Shown here: positions 38,324 through 48,303 of the stretch, one piece after another
Numbering within the stretch: position 1 is the stretch's first letter
Layout: each line of letters starts with the position of its first letter
Assembly: GCF_001418345.1 (NCBI RefSeq)
Contig: NZ_LIPW01000002.1
Coordinates: forward strand, 62,001 to 126,000
Reading direction: 5' to 3'
Source: Pseudidiomarina woesei
GTDB taxonomy: Bacteria; Pseudomonadota; Gammaproteobacteria; Enterobacterales; Alteromonadaceae
DNA: 64,000 nucleotides
Program-made: the position numbers and the translations under genes
The notes under the pieces: generated by a model
The model's database searches: none
What the model saw: only the letters and a program-made list of their open reading frames with translations
What the model was told of the DNA's origin: nothing

Positions 38324-39148
38324 ATGACTGCGAGTTACGATTTACATTGTCATAGTCATTTTTCAGATGGCGTGCTTAGCCCGCAAGAATTGGTGCAGCG
38401 GGCGGTTGAAAATGGCGTTACCCATTTAGCGCTTACTGATCATGACTCAGTTGCGGGGCTTGAGCATGCGCAAGCGGCCATCGCCGCTGAAAACTTGCCG
38501 TTAACACTCATCAACGGAACGGAAATAACCTGTAGTTGGGAGCAGTTTGAAATTCATGTTGTCGGCCTCAACTTTGATTACCAAGCAGTGGCTATTCAAA
38601 ATCTGTTGAAGTCACAGCAACAACAGCGCCGCGCGCGTTATCAGGCCATGGTTGAAAAGCTGCATAAAGCCGGCATAACAGTTCAGCCACCACTGGCGCA
38701 GGAAATGACCATGCCAACCCGCAAACATTTGGCCGATGCATTAGTTAGTGAGGGCTGGGTGCGCGACATTGAAACAGCGTTTCGGCGTTATTTAGGCAAA
38801 GGTCAGCAAGCCTATGTTGCCACCCAATGGGCTAATTTTGCTGAAGTTGCGGCTGCGGTGAAGGCCGCTGGTGGGGTTACTGTCATCGCTCATCCTCACG
38901 CTTACCAACTTAGCAACAAATGGTTACGACGGTTACTAAGTGAAGCTAAAATAGATGGCATTGATGGCGTTGAGGTAGCTATTGGCGCACAGGCGCCGGG
39001 TGATCGTGCGGCGCTTGCGACTTTTGCTCAAGAACTTGGCCTTTATGCCTCTGTGGGTTCTGATTTTCACTTGCCAGGGCGGTGGCGCGAGTTGGGCAAA
39101 AACCTTTGTTTACCTGAGCGCTGTGTGCCAATATGGTCGCAGTGGTGA
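38324..39148 (+). CDS. rnm: RNase AM / PHP-domain phosphoesterase (YciV family)
   Basis: A PHP-domain metal-dependent phosphoesterase of 274 residues. The metal-binding motifs DLHCHSHFSDG (start of the protein), LTDHDSV, GTEITCSW, VIAHPHAY and GSDFHLPG are all present. The E. coli counterpart (YciV/RnaAM) is a 5'-3' exoribonuclease that trims rRNA 5' ends. I chose ATG 38324, one base after the fadH stop; the longer frame back to 38243 lies inside fadH and is not needed. It heads a run of closely spaced genes also found near trp/rluB in E. coli. Confidence 0.88.
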   Translation: MTASYDLHCHSHFSDGVLSPQELVQRAVENGVTHLALTDHDSVAGLEHAQAAIAAENLPLTLINGTEITCSWEQFEIHVVGLNFDYQAVAIQNLLKSQQQQRRARYQAMVEKLHKAGITVQPPLAQEMTMPTRKHLADALVSEGWVRDIETAFRRYLGKGQQAYVATQWANFAEVAAAVKAAGGVTVIAHPHAYQLSNKWLRRLLSEAKIDGIDGVEVAIGAQAPGDRAALATFAQELGLYASVGSDFHLPGRWRELGKNLCLPERCVPIWSQW

Positions 39149-39190
39149 GTTGAACCAGCAAAATAACTTTTAAGCCAATATGAAGAGTTT

Positions 39191-39817
39191 ATGAGCCAAT
39201 ATTTTAGTGTGCATTCGGAAACCCCTCAAAAACGCCTTATTCAACAGGCGGCCGATATTATTTTGCAGGGCGGCGTGGTGGTTTATCCGACAGACTCGGG
39301 CTATGCCATTGGTTGTCGCATAGGTGAAAAAAATGCGATGGAGCGCATTTGCCGAATTCGTAACATTGATAAAGACCATAATTTCACGCTGATGTGCCGC
39401 GATTTATCGGAGTTATCGACGTACGCGCGGGTAGACAATCAAGCTTTTCGGCTGTTAAAAAATAACACCCCAGGTGCGTATACCTTTATTTTAAAAGGAA
39501 CCAAAGAAGTTCCGAAACGCTTGTTGAACCCCAAGCGTAAAACTATCGGTATTCGTGTTTCAGACGACCCAATAGTCATGGCGCTACTCGAAGCCTTAGG
39601 TGAACCGTTGATGTCGACCAGTTTAATTCTGGACGATAACGACTTTGCCGAGTCAGACCCGCATGAAATTCGCGAGCGATTAGAGCGGCAAGTTGACTTG
39701 ATTATTGATGGTGATCATCGTGGCGAAGAACAAACCACGGTGATTGATCTTGCCGATGACGAAGTGCGTGTTGCACGCCCAGGTGCGGGTGATATTTCGC
39801 CTTTTGTGGACTATTAA
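39191..39817 (+). CDS. yciO: YciO/Sua5/YrdC-family protein
   Basis: A protein of 208 residues with the YrdC-type fold: GGVVVYPTDSGYAIGCRIG near the N terminus, KNTP-like GAYTFILKGTKEVPKRLL, and IGIRVSDDP. Sua5/YrdC (TsaC) enzymes make threonylcarbamoyl-AMP for tRNA t6A; the YciO subgroup is a paralogue whose role is unsettled. Gene order (PHP gene, this gene, scpA, scpB, rluB) supports the YciO subgroup. The scpA start follows its stop by six bases. Confidence 0.88.
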   Translation: MSQYFSVHSETPQKRLIQQAADIILQGGVVVYPTDSGYAIGCRIGEKNAMERICRIRNIDKDHNFTLMCRDLSELSTYARVDNQAFRLLKNNTPGAYTFILKGTKEVPKRLLNPKRKTIGIRVSDDPIVMALLEALGEPLMSTSLILDDNDFAESDPHEIRERLERQVDLIIDGDHRGEEQTTVIDLADDEVRVARPGAGDISPFVDY

Positions 39818-39823
39818 ATAGCG

Positions 39824-40654
39824 ATGAGTACGGCTGAGTCAGCTCCGCAGCAGCAATCCTTACCGCTAGGCTTTGTGCGTGGCGAGCCGGTTATTGATAA
39901 ACCTGAAGATCTCTACATTCCGCCTGATGCCCTTGAGTTAATTCTCGAGAGTTTTTCGGGGCCGATGGACTTGTTGTTGTATCTTATTCGCCGCCAAAAA
40001 ATGGAAATTGTTGACCTACCCATATTGCCGATAACCAAGCAATACATGGAATACGTCGACATGATGAAAGACTTAAAGCTAGAACTTGCCGCCGATTACT
40101 TAGTAATGGCAGCCATGTTAGCGGAAATAAAAAGCCGCATGTTGTTGCCACGCCCACCCGCCGAAGATGACGAAGAAGAAGACCCGCGCGCTGAGTTAGT
40201 ACGTCGCTTGCAAGAGTACGAGGCTATTCGTCAAGGCGCTCAACACCTTGACGAACTGCCACAAACAGGGCGAGATAATTTTATTGGCCATGCGCAAACC
40301 GACGCTTTGCAGTGGGTTGAACAGCAATTGCCAGAAGTTGCCTTGGCAGACTTAGCTCTTGCCTTTAGCCAAGCATTAGCCCAGGCCAAGCTACAAAACC
40401 ATCACCAAGTGCAACGCGAAAAGCTTTCTACCCGTGAACGAATGAGCCGTATTTTGGACTTATTACAACATCAGCAGCGTCTGCGATTTGCCGATTTATT
40501 TGACCCCAATGAAGGTCGGCCAGGTGTGGTGGTGAGTTTTCTAGCCATACTCGAGTTAGTGAAAGAAGCGTTAGTTGAAGTAGTTCAAGTTGATGCTTTT
40601 AGCGAAATTCATGTGATGCAACGTGAGCCTATTTATGCAGAATCAACAACTTAA
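39824..40654 (+). CDS. scpA: Segregation and condensation protein A
   Basis: The kleisin subunit of the SMC-ScpAB condensin. It has 276 residues; the N-terminal SMC-neck-binding part carries SFSGPMDLLLYLIRRQKMEI, a flexible acidic middle follows (DDEEEDPRAELVRRLQEYE), and a winged-helix C terminus binds the SMC head. Unusual for enterobacteria (which have MukBEF) but common in Alteromonadales. It overlaps the start of scpB. Confidence 0.94.
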   Translation: MSTAESAPQQQSLPLGFVRGEPVIDKPEDLYIPPDALELILESFSGPMDLLLYLIRRQKMEIVDLPILPITKQYMEYVDMMKDLKLELAADYLVMAAMLAEIKSRMLLPRPPAEDDEEEDPRAELVRRLQEYEAIRQGAQHLDELPQTGRDNFIGHAQTDALQWVEQQLPEVALADLALAFSQALAQAKLQNHHQVQREKLSTRERMSRILDLLQHQQRLRFADLFDPNEGRPGVVVSFLAILELVKEALVEVVQVDAFSEIHVMQREPIYAESTT

Positions 40655-41222
40655 ACAAGCCGTCGAGGCACTACTTTTCGTTGCCGAACAACCGTTGAGC
40701 GAGGCGCAGCTGCTTGAGCACTTTACTAACGAAAGTATAAGCCGCAAGCAACTCAAGGACATCTTAACGGAGCTGCAAAAAGACTATCAAGAGCGCGGTG
40801 TGCAACTGACACGTGTAGCATCAGGGTATCGTTTTCAGACGCGCGCTGAATTGGGTGGTATAATAAGCCGATTGTGGCAAGAGAAGCCGCCGCGATATTC
40901 GCAGGCCATGCTTGAAACCCTCGCACTGATTGCCTATAGACAGCCAATTACCCGTGGCGATATTGAAGATATTCGCGGTGTAAGTGTAAGCTCGCAGATT
41001 ATGAAAACGCTGCAAGAGCGAGGCTGGGTAAAGGTGGTTGGGCATCGTGAAGTACCCGGTCGGCCGCAGTTATATGCCACAACAGCTGAGTTTTTAGATT
41101 ATTTTAGTTTAAGCGATTTATCCGAGTTACCTGCTATTCCAGAACCTGCTGAAAAGGCGTCGAATACAGGGCAAACCATAACCGCTGAGACAGCGACAAA
41201 TGAGAGCCATGCCCATGAGTGA
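40635..41222 (+). CDS. scpB: Segregation and condensation protein B
   Basis: Winged-helix partner of ScpA, 195 residues from ATG 40635 ([20 protein letters not shown]). A GTG at 40623 would add four residues. [23 protein letters not shown] is the family signature. Both ends overlap neighbours: 20 bases with scpA and eight with rluB, so scpA-scpB-rluB is translationally coupled. Confidence 0.93.
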   Translation: MQNQQLKQAVEALLFVAEQPLSEAQLLEHFTNESISRKQLKDILTELQKDYQERGVQLTRVASGYRFQTRAELGGIISRLWQEKPPRYSQAMLETLALIAYRQPITRGDIEDIRGVSVSSQIMKTLQERGWVKVVGHREVPGRPQLYATTAEFLDYFSLSDLSELPAIPEPAEKASNTGQTITAETATNESHAHE

Positions 41223-42234
41223 AAAGTTACAAAAAGTATTAGCCCGATCAGGTCACGGTTCGCGCCGTGAATTGGAAGCCATGATTGCCGCTGGCCGTGT
41301 CAGCGTCAATGGCCAAGTAGCCACATTAGGTGAGCGCATAGAATCGAACGCGACGGTTCGTATTGATGGCCGCGAAGTGAGTATCAAGCAGCCAGAAGAC
41401 GTGGTGTGTCGCGTACTGATGTATCACAAGCCTGAGGGCGAACTCTGTACTCGTAAAGACCCAGAAGGGCGCCCGACCGTTTATGACCGCTTACCTCGTG
41501 TGCAGGGCACCCGTTGGGTTGCTGTGGGGCGTCTAGATGTGAACACCTCAGGGCTACTGTTGTTTACCACAGACGGTGAATTAGCGAATCGTTTGATGCA
41601 CCCAGGCCACGAAATTGAGCGTGAATATTCGGTGCGCGTGTTTGGTGAAGTAACCGATGCCATGATGCGTAAACTCAAGCAGGGCGTGCAATTAGAAGAC
41701 GGCCCAGCAAACTTCAAGGAAATAAAACGCGGTGGCGGTGAAGGCATGAACCAATGGTTTCGTGTGGTGCTTACCGAAGGCCGTAATCGCGAAGTTCGTC
41801 GCTTATGGGAATCTCAAGGCGTGCAAGTAAGCCGCTTGATTCGTGTGCGATATGGCAACATCAAATTAGAGCAAGGCTTGCCACAAAGCGGTTGGGGCGA
41901 ATTGTCGTTAAAGGACATTAACTACCTGCGCGCTTTAGTTGAGTTACCAGAAGAAACACGTACCTTTATTGACCCGCGCCAAGGCGAATCTCGTCAGAAA
42001 CGCTACTCGCGTGCGCGCCGAGCTCATGCACAAAAATTGCAACAGCGTGGTCAAGCTCCTACACATCGCCAAGAGTCCGCTACCGAAGCCAAGCCTACAG
42101 CAGGTAGCAAAGGTAAAGAGCGCAGAGGTAGTGGCCGAAATGTTCGAAATATCGATGCTGAGATTGAAAACAAGCCTCGCAAGCCGAAGCCTAAACAACG
42201 TATTGCGACTGGGAAAAAACGCACACGGCAATGA
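41215..42234 (+). CDS. rluB: 23S rRNA pseudouridine(2605) synthase
   Basis: Makes pseudouridine 2605 in 23S rRNA. It has 339 residues from ATG 41215 ([19 protein letters not shown]), identical in opening to E. coli RluB; ATGs at 41200 and 41209 are alternatives. An S4 RNA-binding domain (about 3-60) precedes the RsuA-type catalytic domain with the aspartate in [17 protein letters not shown]. The last 90 residues are a basic, low-complexity tail ([15 protein letters not shown]). The stop overlaps the following ATG. Confidence 0.94.
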   Translation: MSEKLQKVLARSGHGSRRELEAMIAAGRVSVNGQVATLGERIESNATVRIDGREVSIKQPEDVVCRVLMYHKPEGELCTRKDPEGRPTVYDRLPRVQGTRWVAVGRLDVNTSGLLLFTTDGELANRLMHPGHEIEREYSVRVFGEVTDAMMRKLKQGVQLEDGPANFKEIKRGGGEGMNQWFRVVLTEGRNREVRRLWESQGVQVSRLIRVRYGNIKLEQGLPQSGWGELSLKDINYLRALVELPEETRTFIDPRQGESRQKRYSRARRAHAQKLQQRGQAPTHRQESATEAKPTAGSKGKERRGSGRNVRNIDAEIENKPRKPKPKQRIATGKKRTRQ

Positions 42235-43280
42235 GTCTGTTAGCTGATTGGCAATTATCCGGCCCGCTACTAGCTTTATGGCCATTTCGCGATGATGTAT
42301 GGCGCGATAATGGCCGTCCTGCTCAGCAGCAATTAGTGGCGCTAGCAGCTCGGTTGCAAGACAACACGAGCGATCAACAGCTGCTATTTGGCGTTCACCC
42401 CAATATTTCATGCGAACCTGTCAGCCAGCAACCCTTGCTGCAAATACGTTACAACGATGCCTGGCCGCGCGACATTGGGCCACTATGGGTGCGTGAAAAT
42501 AACCGCGTGGTTGGCCATGGTTTTAAGTTTTCTGCATGGCATGGCTTGTACCCTGACACGCAGGACGATCAAGCTTTTGCTGCGCAACTTTGTCAGCAGT
42601 TGGGCGTTGCCTTTAGAGCACACCCGAATTTAGTGCTTGAAGGGGGCGCGATAAGCACCGATGGTGCTGGTGTGGCGGTTGTTCACGGCGTTAGTGTTAT
42701 GCGCAATAATCCGCAATGGACACGCAGTGACATTGAAACATATTTAATTCAGCACTTGAAATTAAGCCATGTGTATTGGCTAGACTTTGCGCACCCTGCC
42801 GACGAAACAGGCGGGCATACTGACAATCAGGTACAATTTTTAGCTGAAGATATCGTCGCCTGTGCTATGCCCAGTTCCAGTAGTGCGCTATTTGAACACT
42901 ACCAACGCCAACTTAATGCCATAAAGTCATGGCGCAATGCCAACGGCCAGCCTTACAACATTGTTGTGTTGCCTCAGCCTGAAGCTTTAACGCCCATTGC
43001 GTCGGAGTACCAGAGTGTGCGCGCAGTGCCAGGAGTATTTCCGCGTGGCCAGCGAGCATTGCTGGCAAGTTATGTGAATTTAGTGCGTGGAGCTAACTAT
43101 GTGTTATTGCCACAATTTGAGCTTGCCGAAGACGCTGAAGCTTTAGCAACGCTGCGCGCAGCATTGCCGTCAGTCACGGTTATTCCAGTGCTCGCGAATG
43201 AGTTTATTAAAGCCGGTGGCGCCATACACTGTATGACGCTGAGCTTACCGGCTACAGATTATTGCGGCGCGATAGCATAA
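42231..43280 (+). CDS. aguA: Agmatine deiminase family protein
   Basis: A PPAD-type guanidino-group hydrolase of 349 residues that converts agmatine to N-carbamoylputrescine in putrescine synthesis. Active-site elements are seen: [10 protein letters not shown] (about 76-85), LEGGAI (near 137), ETGGHTDN (about 190) and the catalytic cysteine in GGAIHCMT (Cys334). The ATG overlaps the rluB stop by four bases. No carbamoylputrescine amidase (aguB) lies beside it, which is unusual, so the in vivo substrate is inferred. Its end overlaps the convergent SIMPL gene by 22 bases. Confidence 0.85.
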   Translation: MSLLADWQLSGPLLALWPFRDDVWRDNGRPAQQQLVALAARLQDNTSDQQLLFGVHPNISCEPVSQQPLLQIRYNDAWPRDIGPLWVRENNRVVGHGFKFSAWHGLYPDTQDDQAFAAQLCQQLGVAFRAHPNLVLEGGAISTDGAGVAVVHGVSVMRNNPQWTRSDIETYLIQHLKLSHVYWLDFAHPADETGGHTDNQVQFLAEDIVACAMPSSSSALFEHYQRQLNAIKSWRNANGQPYNIVVLPQPEALTPIASEYQSVRAVPGVFPRGQRALLASYVNLVRGANYVLLPQFELAEDAEALATLRAALPSVTVIPVLANEFIKAGGAIHCMTLSLPATDYCGAIA

Positions 43281-43948
43281 GTTAAAGCCACTTGCGCGCG
43301 AATGGCTTGAGTACCAGGTAAACTAACTTGGTCGGCCTGCCGAAAACGTGCCGACTCTAATGCGAATGCTTTAGGCGCCTGACTAATTTCTTGTATTTGT
43401 GCCACAGCGACAATTTTTACCCCTGCAGCGGCCGCCAACAGCTCAGCTTTGGTGCGCGCATTTTTTACGGCTTGTTGCAGAACGTCATTGTAGAGCAGGT
43501 CGGGCTCGCTGACTAAAAACTGAACTTGGCTAATTTCGGTTACGCCAGAGGCGAGAGCATGATCAAGAATAATGTCGTAAATAGCCAACTCTGTTAGCTG
43601 AATTTGAATAGTGCGCGACACGTTAAAACCACGCTGAATTCGCTTTCCTTCTTGGTAATCATAAATCGGCGCTGCGCTAAGACGGTATGAGGTTATTGCC
43701 TGCTCCGGAATGTCTTGTTCGCGCAAGAACATAATCACTTCAGAGGTTTGTTGATCAACGCGAGCTTTCAGGGCGACCAGATCATCACCAGACTGACTTA
43801 CGTTGAGTGTTAATTGAGCTTGGTCTGGTTGGTGAAATGTTTCGGCTTCAGCTTGCACAGTGATTGTATTGGGTGTGTTGGTGGCCGGTTGGCAAGCTGC
43901 TAACATGGTGAACGACATGACAGCAATCAATGTAAAGCGATAAAACAT
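43259..43948 (-). CDS. SIMPL-domain (DUF541) lipoprotein
   Basis: A protein of 229 residues from ATG 43948, beginning with a lipoprotein signal peptide whose lipobox LAAC puts the acylated cysteine at residue 19. The mature part is a SIMPL/DUF541 domain (ITVQAEAETFHQPDQAQLTL, then AVKNARTKAELLAAAAGVKI, the usual signature). Related E. coli protein YggE affects oxidative-stress tolerance; the biochemical role is unknown. The open frame extends 119 codons upstream over recX, but that part is a shadow of recX, and the lipoprotein signal fixes the start. It is divergent from recX, with 46 bases between. Confidence 0.87.
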   Translation of the reverse strand: MFYRFTLIAVMSFTMLAACQPATNTPNTITVQAEAETFHQPDQAQLTLNVSQSGDDLVALKARVDQQTSEVIMFLREQDIPEQAITSYRLSAAPIYDYQEGKRIQRGFNVSRTIQIQLTELAIYDIILDHALASGVTEISQVQFLVSEPDLLYNDVLQQAVKNARTKAELLAAAAGVKIVAVAQIQEISQAPKAFALESARFRQADQVSLPGTQAIRAQVALTYAIAPQ

Positions 43949-43994
43949 AACGATTCCTTTTAATGATCGATAATTACAGGCAAGTATAGACGCT

Positions 43995-44501
43995 ATGAAA
44001 CCGTCCATTGACCAGACCGACGAGCAAAGTGACGATCGCAGTAATGACGCCCAACAAGCCGAAGAAGTGTTAGTTCGGCTTATGGCGCGCCGCGAGCACT
44101 CTGCCCAAGAGCTCAGACAAAAGCTTAAGCAACGAGGGTTCGACCACAATGTTGTCGAGTTAGTTCTAGAAAAAGCACAGCAGCAAGGTTGGCAATCGGA
44201 CCAACGCTTTGCCCAAGTATGGGTGCGAACCTGTATTGCTCGTGGTGACGGGGCTCGTAAAATTAATGCACAAGCGCAACAAAAAGGCTTGTCGAGTGAA
44301 CTCATTCAGCAAGCGCTTGCTGCTGAGCAGCCGAATTGGAGCGATGCTTGTTTTGAACGCTTACTGCGCAAATTTGGTGAACAGCCGCCACAGGATCAAA
44401 AACAACGCGATAAAATCATGCGCCATTTGTTGCAGCGCGGGTTTTCGTTCGACGAAATAAAACGCGCACTTGAACGCCAACGACAAGGTGATGCAGACTA
44501 G
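43995..44501 (+). CDS. recX: Regulatory protein RecX
   Basis: An inhibitor of RecA filaments, 168 residues, made of three-helix repeats: RLMARREHSAQELRQKLKQRGF, the central AQVWVRTCIARGDGARKI and the C-terminal KIMRHLLQRGFSFDEIKRAL. It lies upstream of alaS as in E. coli, but recA, which normally precedes recX, is absent; a SIMPL lipoprotein gene lies there instead. Confidence 0.9.
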   Translation: MKPSIDQTDEQSDDRSNDAQQAEEVLVRLMARREHSAQELRQKLKQRGFDHNVVELVLEKAQQQGWQSDQRFAQVWVRTCIARGDGARKINAQAQQKGLSSELIQQALAAEQPNWSDACFERLLRKFGEQPPQDQKQRDKIMRHLLQRGFSFDEIKRALERQRQGDAD

Positions 44502-44590
44502 TCGCAGCGATTCATTCGTGGTAGCATTTTGCGCTATCTTTAGTCAAAAATTGACATCTATTAATTCCAAATTGTCACAGGAAGTAGTCC

Positions 44591-47191
44591 ATGCAAATGA
44601 CCAGTGCGGAAATTCGTGAAGCGTTTCTCGCGTTCTTCGCTGATAAAGGCCATCAACGTGTCCCATCAGCTTCGTTAATTCCAGGAAACGACCCAACGCT
44701 GCTATTTACGAACGCCGGTATGGTGCCGTTTAAAGATGTATTCTTAGGCGACGAACATCGTGATTATAACCGAGCTACGTCAGCGCAACGTTGTCTACGC
44801 GCAGGGGGTAAGCATAACGATTTGGAAAACGTGGGTTACACGGCTCGCCACCATACATTTTTTGAAATGCTCGGTAATTTTAGCTTTGGTGACTATTTTA
44901 AGCGTGAAGCCATTCAATATGCGTGGGAGTTTTTAACCGGCGTATTGAAGCTACCGAAAGAAAAACTCTGGGTAACCGTATTCACCGAAGACGACGAAGC
45001 CTACAACATTTGGGCCAACGAAATTGGCGTACCTACCGATCGTATTTCCCGCATTGGCGAGAAGGATAACTTCTGGGCAATGGGCGACACCGGACCCTGT
45101 GGCCCATGTTCAGAAATTTTCTTTGATCACGGCGACGACGTTTGGGGTGGACCTCCTGGTACACCGGAAGAAGACGGTGACCGTTACATTGAAATTTGGA
45201 ACTTGGTATTCATGCAGTACAACCGTCAAGCCGACGGTACCTTGCAACCATTACCAAAGCCGTCAGTAGATACCGGCATGGGCTTAGAGCGTATTGCAGC
45301 AGTGATGCAACACGTACATAGCAACTATGAAATCGATCTGTTCCAAGCGCTTATTCACGATGCTGCAAAAATTATTGGCACCGATGAACTAAACAATAAA
45401 TCATTGCGCGTTATTGCCGACCACATTCGTTCATGTAGCTTTCTCATTGCCGACGGGGTGCAGCCATCTAACGAAGGTCGCGGGTACGTGCTACGTCGCA
45501 TTATTCGTCGCGCGGTGCGCCATGGCAGCATGCTTGGCGCCAAAGGCACGTTTTTTTATAAGCTAGTTGCTAGCTTAGTGGCTCAAATGGGTGCCGCTTA
45601 CCCAGAACTAAAAGCTAAGCAGCAAGTTATCGAGCAAGCCTTGCAACGCGAAGAAGAGCAGTTCGGCAAAACTCTAGAGCGCGGTTTAAGCATTTTGAAT
45701 GATGCGCTGGCCGAGCTAAAAGGGGATGTGTTGCCAGGTGAATTAGTGTTTAAACTTTACGACACCTATGGTTTCCCCATGGACTTAACCGCCGATATGG
45801 CGCGTGAAAAAGGCCTGACAATTGACGAAGCAGGCTTCCAGCAAGCGATGGATGCACAGCGTCAACGGGCACAGCAGGCATCTAATTTCGGTGTCGACTA
45901 CAACGAACGCTTAAAGTCTGCGCAAAAATCTAAGTTTTTAGGGTATACCGACGTGTCTGCAACCGCTGAGGTTGTTGAGTTGTTCGTTGACGGTGAACGT
46001 GTGCAAGAACTGCCGGCAGGCGCTAAAGGCATTGTGGTTCTCTCTGAAACGCCGTTTTATGCAGAAAGCGGTGGGCAGATTGGTGATACCGGTACCTTGG
46101 TAGCTAATGGCAACGAATTTACCGTCGTTGACACCCAGTATATTGGTAAAGCCATAGCGCATCATGGTACGGCTGCAAATGCATTAAAAGTTGGTGATAA
46201 GGTTGCTGCACATGTTGATGCACAGCGTCGTGAAGCTGTAAAACGTAACCACTCAGCAACGCATTTATTGCATGCTGCACTGCGAAACCTACTTGGTGAA
46301 CATGTCACGCAGAAAGGCTCGTTGGTAACCGCTGAACGTCTGCGTTTTGACTTTTCTCATTTTGAGGCGGTAAGCGCAGAGCAACTTGATGCCATTGAAC
46401 GTCAAGTCAACGAAGAGATTTATCAAAACCATACCGTTGAAGCCGCGGTCATGCCGATTGAAAAAGCCAAAGAAGCGGGCGCGATGGCATTGTTCGGCGA
46501 GAAATATGACGATGACGTACGTGTATTGCGTATGGGCGACTTTTCCATGGAGTTATGTGGCGGAACTCACGTAAACCAAACTGGCGACATTGGTATGTTC
46601 CGAATTGTTTCAGAAGCTGGCATTGCCTCTGGCGTTCGCCGTATTGAAGCGGTTACCGCCGCCGGTGCCGTACAGTTTACTCTGCAACAGCAACAGCAAT
46701 TGCGTAAAGCTGCGGGCATGTTAAAAACAGATACCGCGCATGTGGCTGAAAGATTACAGCAGCAGATTGATCGTAGTCGTCAACTTGAACGTACTATTGA
46801 TGACTTAAATCAGCAAATGGCTGCGCAAGCTGGTTCAAGCTTAGTTGATAGTGCGATAACTATTGCTGACACCAAGGTGATTATTGCGCAGGTGAGTAAT
46901 GTTGAGTCTAAAGCATTACGTACCATGGTGGACGACTTGAAGAACCAGTTGCAGTCAGGCATTGTGATACTAGGTTTAGCTGTTGAAGATAAAGTAAGTT
47001 TGATTGTTGGGGTCACGAAGGACCTAACAGGGCGTGTTAAAGCTGGCGACGTGGTAAACGCAGCTGCTGCCGAAGTTGGTGGCAAGGGCGGCGGTCGTCC
47101 CGATTTGGCGCAAGCAGGCGGTAACGACGCTAGTAAGCTTGATAAGGCATTGCAAGCGGCACAAGCCAAGCTTGAATTATTGCTTGGATGA
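44591..47191 (+). CDS. alaS: Alanine-tRNA ligase
   Basis: A class II synthetase of 866 residues. The catalytic domain opens with [20 protein letters not shown] and contains [16 protein letters not shown] and [15 protein letters not shown]; the editing domain has [11 protein letters not shown] and CGGTHV zinc/editing motifs; a coiled coil and C-Ala domain follow, ending with [15 protein letters not shown]. Charges tRNA-Ala. It lies between recX and csrA as in E. coli. An AGGAAG ribosome-binding sequence precedes the ATG. Confidence 0.97.
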   Translation: MQMTSAEIREAFLAFFADKGHQRVPSASLIPGNDPTLLFTNAGMVPFKDVFLGDEHRDYNRATSAQRCLRAGGKHNDLENVGYTARHHTFFEMLGNFSFGDYFKREAIQYAWEFLTGVLKLPKEKLWVTVFTEDDEAYNIWANEIGVPTDRISRIGEKDNFWAMGDTGPCGPCSEIFFDHGDDVWGGPPGTPEEDGDRYIEIWNLVFMQYNRQADGTLQPLPKPSVDTGMGLERIAAVMQHVHSNYEIDLFQALIHDAAKIIGTDELNNKSLRVIADHIRSCSFLIADGVQPSNEGRGYVLRRIIRRAVRHGSMLGAKGTFFYKLVASLVAQMGAAYPELKAKQQVIEQALQREEEQFGKTLERGLSILNDALAELKGDVLPGELVFKLYDTYGFPMDLTADMAREKGLTIDEAGFQQAMDAQRQRAQQASNFGVDYNERLKSAQKSKFLGYTDVSATAEVVELFVDGERVQELPAGAKGIVVLSETPFYAESGGQIGDTGTLVANGNEFTVVDTQYIGKAIAHHGTAANALKVGDKVAAHVDAQRREAVKRNHSATHLLHAALRNLLGEHVTQKGSLVTAERLRFDFSHFEAVSAEQLDAIERQVNEEIYQNHTVEAAVMPIEKAKEAGAMALFGEKYDDDVRVLRMGDFSMELCGGTHVNQTGDIGMFRIVSEAGIASGVRRIEAVTAAGAVQFTLQQQQQLRKAAGMLKTDTAHVAERLQQQIDRSRQLERTIDDLNQQMAAQAGSSLVDSAITIADTKVIIAQVSNVESKALRTMVDDLKNQLQSGIVILGLAVEDKVSLIVGVTKDLTGRVKAGDVVNAAAAEVGGKGGGRPDLAQAGGNDASKLDKALQAAQAKLELLLG

Positions 47192-47410
47192 AAGATACGC
47201 TAAAAAATTGCGGTAGACTGCATAATGGTGCAGTTAAGAGAGCAAACTAGGCGGCTGTGTTAGCATGAATTCCTTGCTAGAATAACCGTTTACTTGCAAA
47301 ACACGATGAATAGCTATGCAAAGAGTCGTGACTCTTATAACAATTGTGATATATTCACTGTGTACTAAAAAAACAGGCTGATGGTGCGGTGATGTTCTAT
47401 ACTGAACCGC

Positions 47411-47440
47411 ATGGGAAACGGAAGTAGGGAAGGAGTAGGC
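47411..47440 (+). promoter_or_regulatory. csrA leader with clustered GGA motifs (probable CsrA autoregulation)
   Basis: Four GGA triplets (47414, 47420, 47428, 47432) lie within 21 bases of leader, and the last overlaps the AAGGAG ribosome-binding sequence of csrA. CsrA binds GGA in leaders; this arrangement fits translational self-repression as shown for E. coli csrA. The rest of the 250-base gap from alaS holds no gene that I can support; a promoter is likely but none is clear. Confidence 0.6.
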
Positions 47441-47442
47441 TC

Positions 47443-47640
47443 ATGTTGATCTTAACCCGCAGAGTGGGTGAGACCTTAATGATAGGTGATGAGGTCACAG
47501 TCACAGTATTGGGTGTTAAAGGAAACCAGGTGCGTATTGGGGTGAACGCACCAAAGAATGTTTCTGTACACCGTGAAGAAATTTATATGCGTATTCAAGC
47601 TGAGCATCAAGACAGCGAGAAGCCAGAGAACGACAATTAA
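47443..47640 (+). CDS. csrA: Carbon storage regulator CsrA
   Basis: An RNA-binding translational regulator of 65 residues, [20 protein letters not shown], with the conserved [18 protein letters not shown] second half. It acts as a dimer on leaders of metabolism, motility and biofilm genes. It sits in the conserved place after alaS and before tRNA-Ser/tRNA-Arg. Confidence 0.98.
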   Translation: MLILTRRVGETLMIGDEVTVTVLGVKGNQVRIGVNAPKNVSVHREEIYMRIQAEHQDSEKPENDN

Positions 47641-47648
47641 TCTTACTT

Positions 47649-47678
47649 AAAAGCTGATCTTTTTAGGTCGGCTTTTTT
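47649..47678 (+). terminator. Intrinsic terminator of csrA
   Basis: A nine-bp stem AAGCTGATC / GGTCGGCTT with two wobble pairs, a six-base T-rich loop and a run of six Ts, right after the csrA stop. Confidence 0.88.
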
Positions 47679-47792
47679 GTTTATTTGAAGTCGTTATAAA
47701 TTTCAATTTAATAGAAAATAGCGGTTTATGCCGGATTTTTGCTCGAGATGTTCAAAATTCCCACAAACGAACTGTTATTTCTAAAAAATCGT

Positions 47793-47820
47793 TTGACATA
47801 TTTCTCAAGGTCGCTAGAAT
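47793..47820 (+). promoter_or_regulatory. Promoter of the tRNA-Ser/tRNA-Arg cluster
   Basis: TTGACA (47793-47798), 16 bases, TAGAAT (47815-47820), 18 bases before tRNA-Ser. Confidence 0.75.
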
Positions 47821-47838
47821 TCAACGCCACAAGTAAGC

Positions 47839-47931
47839 GGTGAGGTGGCCGAGAGGCTGAAGGCGCTCCCCTGCTAAGGGAGTATAGGGTTTGTAGCTCT
47901 ATCGAGGGTTCGAATCCCTCCCTCACCGCCA
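47839..47931 (+). tRNA. tRNA-Ser (anticodon GCT)
   Basis: A 93-nt tRNA with a long variable arm and encoded CCA. Acceptor GGTGAGG pairs with CCTCACC; the anticodon stem CTCCC/GGGAG encloses CTGCTAA, giving anticodon GCT (reads AGC/AGU). First gene of a three-tRNA cluster. Confidence 0.97.
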
Positions 47932-47943
47932 TTTGTCAACAAC

Positions 47944-48020
47944 GCACTCGTAGCTCAACTGGATAGAGTACTCGGCTACGAACCGAGCGGTTGGAGGTTC
48001 GAGTCCTCCCGAGTGCGCCA
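47944..48020 (+). tRNA. tRNA-Arg (anticodon ACG), copy 1
   Basis: A 77-nt tRNA with encoded CCA. Acceptor GCACTCG pairs with CGAGTGC; anticodon stem CTCGG/CCGAG with loop CTACGAA, anticodon ACG. A34 is normally deaminated to inosine by TadA so that CGU, CGC and CGA are read. Confidence 0.97.
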
Positions 48021-48046
48021 TTTGTTGACAAGCCAAACTCAAAAAC

Positions 48047-48123
48047 GCACTCGTAGCTCAACTGGATAGAGTACTCGGCTACGAACCGAGCGGTTGGAGG
48101 TTCGAGTCCTCCCGAGTGCGCCA
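48047..48123 (+). tRNA. tRNA-Arg (anticodon ACG), copy 2
   Basis: Identical in all 77 bases to copy 1 and separated from it by 26 bases. Part of the same transcript as tRNA-Ser and the first tRNA-Arg. Confidence 0.97.
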
Positions 48124-48142
48124 TATCTCTGAAAGTCGAAAA

Positions 48143-48303
48143 CGATATTAGCTATTAGATATTAGATATTAGCTAAAACCTAAATACCCGCGACATCTAG
48201 CCAATATCGTTCTAGCCCTTTTCCTAGTATCCAATATCCAATATCCAATATCCAATATCCAATAGCTAATATCGCTCTTGATTTTTAATATCGCTCTTGC
48301 TTA
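48143..48303. repeat. Dispersed AT-rich palindromic element, copy B, with heptamer array
   Basis: About 160 bases between tRNA-Arg and oadG. The left arm has ATATTAGCTATTAGATATTAG; the right arm has five perfect tandem TATCCAA heptamers (48228-48262) then TAGCTAATATCGCTCTTG. The arms are imperfect inverted repeats. It matches copy A at 27.4 kb in inverted orientation, including the flank CGCTCTTGATTTT, which is itself partly duplicated (TATCGCTCTTG at 48270 and 48289). No coding capacity. Confidence 0.75.

Noticed and set aside
43949-44305. 119-codon N-terminal extension of the SIMPL gene
   Set aside because: It runs antisense through recX and has cysteine/arginine-rich shadow composition; the lipoprotein signal starting at 43948 gives the natural start.
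47726-48124. Two minus-strand frames over tRNA-Ser and the tRNA-Arg pair
   Set aside because: Antisense tRNA translations (GLEPPTARF-type text), not genes.
48228-48262. CRISPR-like array of short repeats
   Set aside because: The TATCCAA units are seven bases long and directly tandem with no spacers; no cas genes are present.
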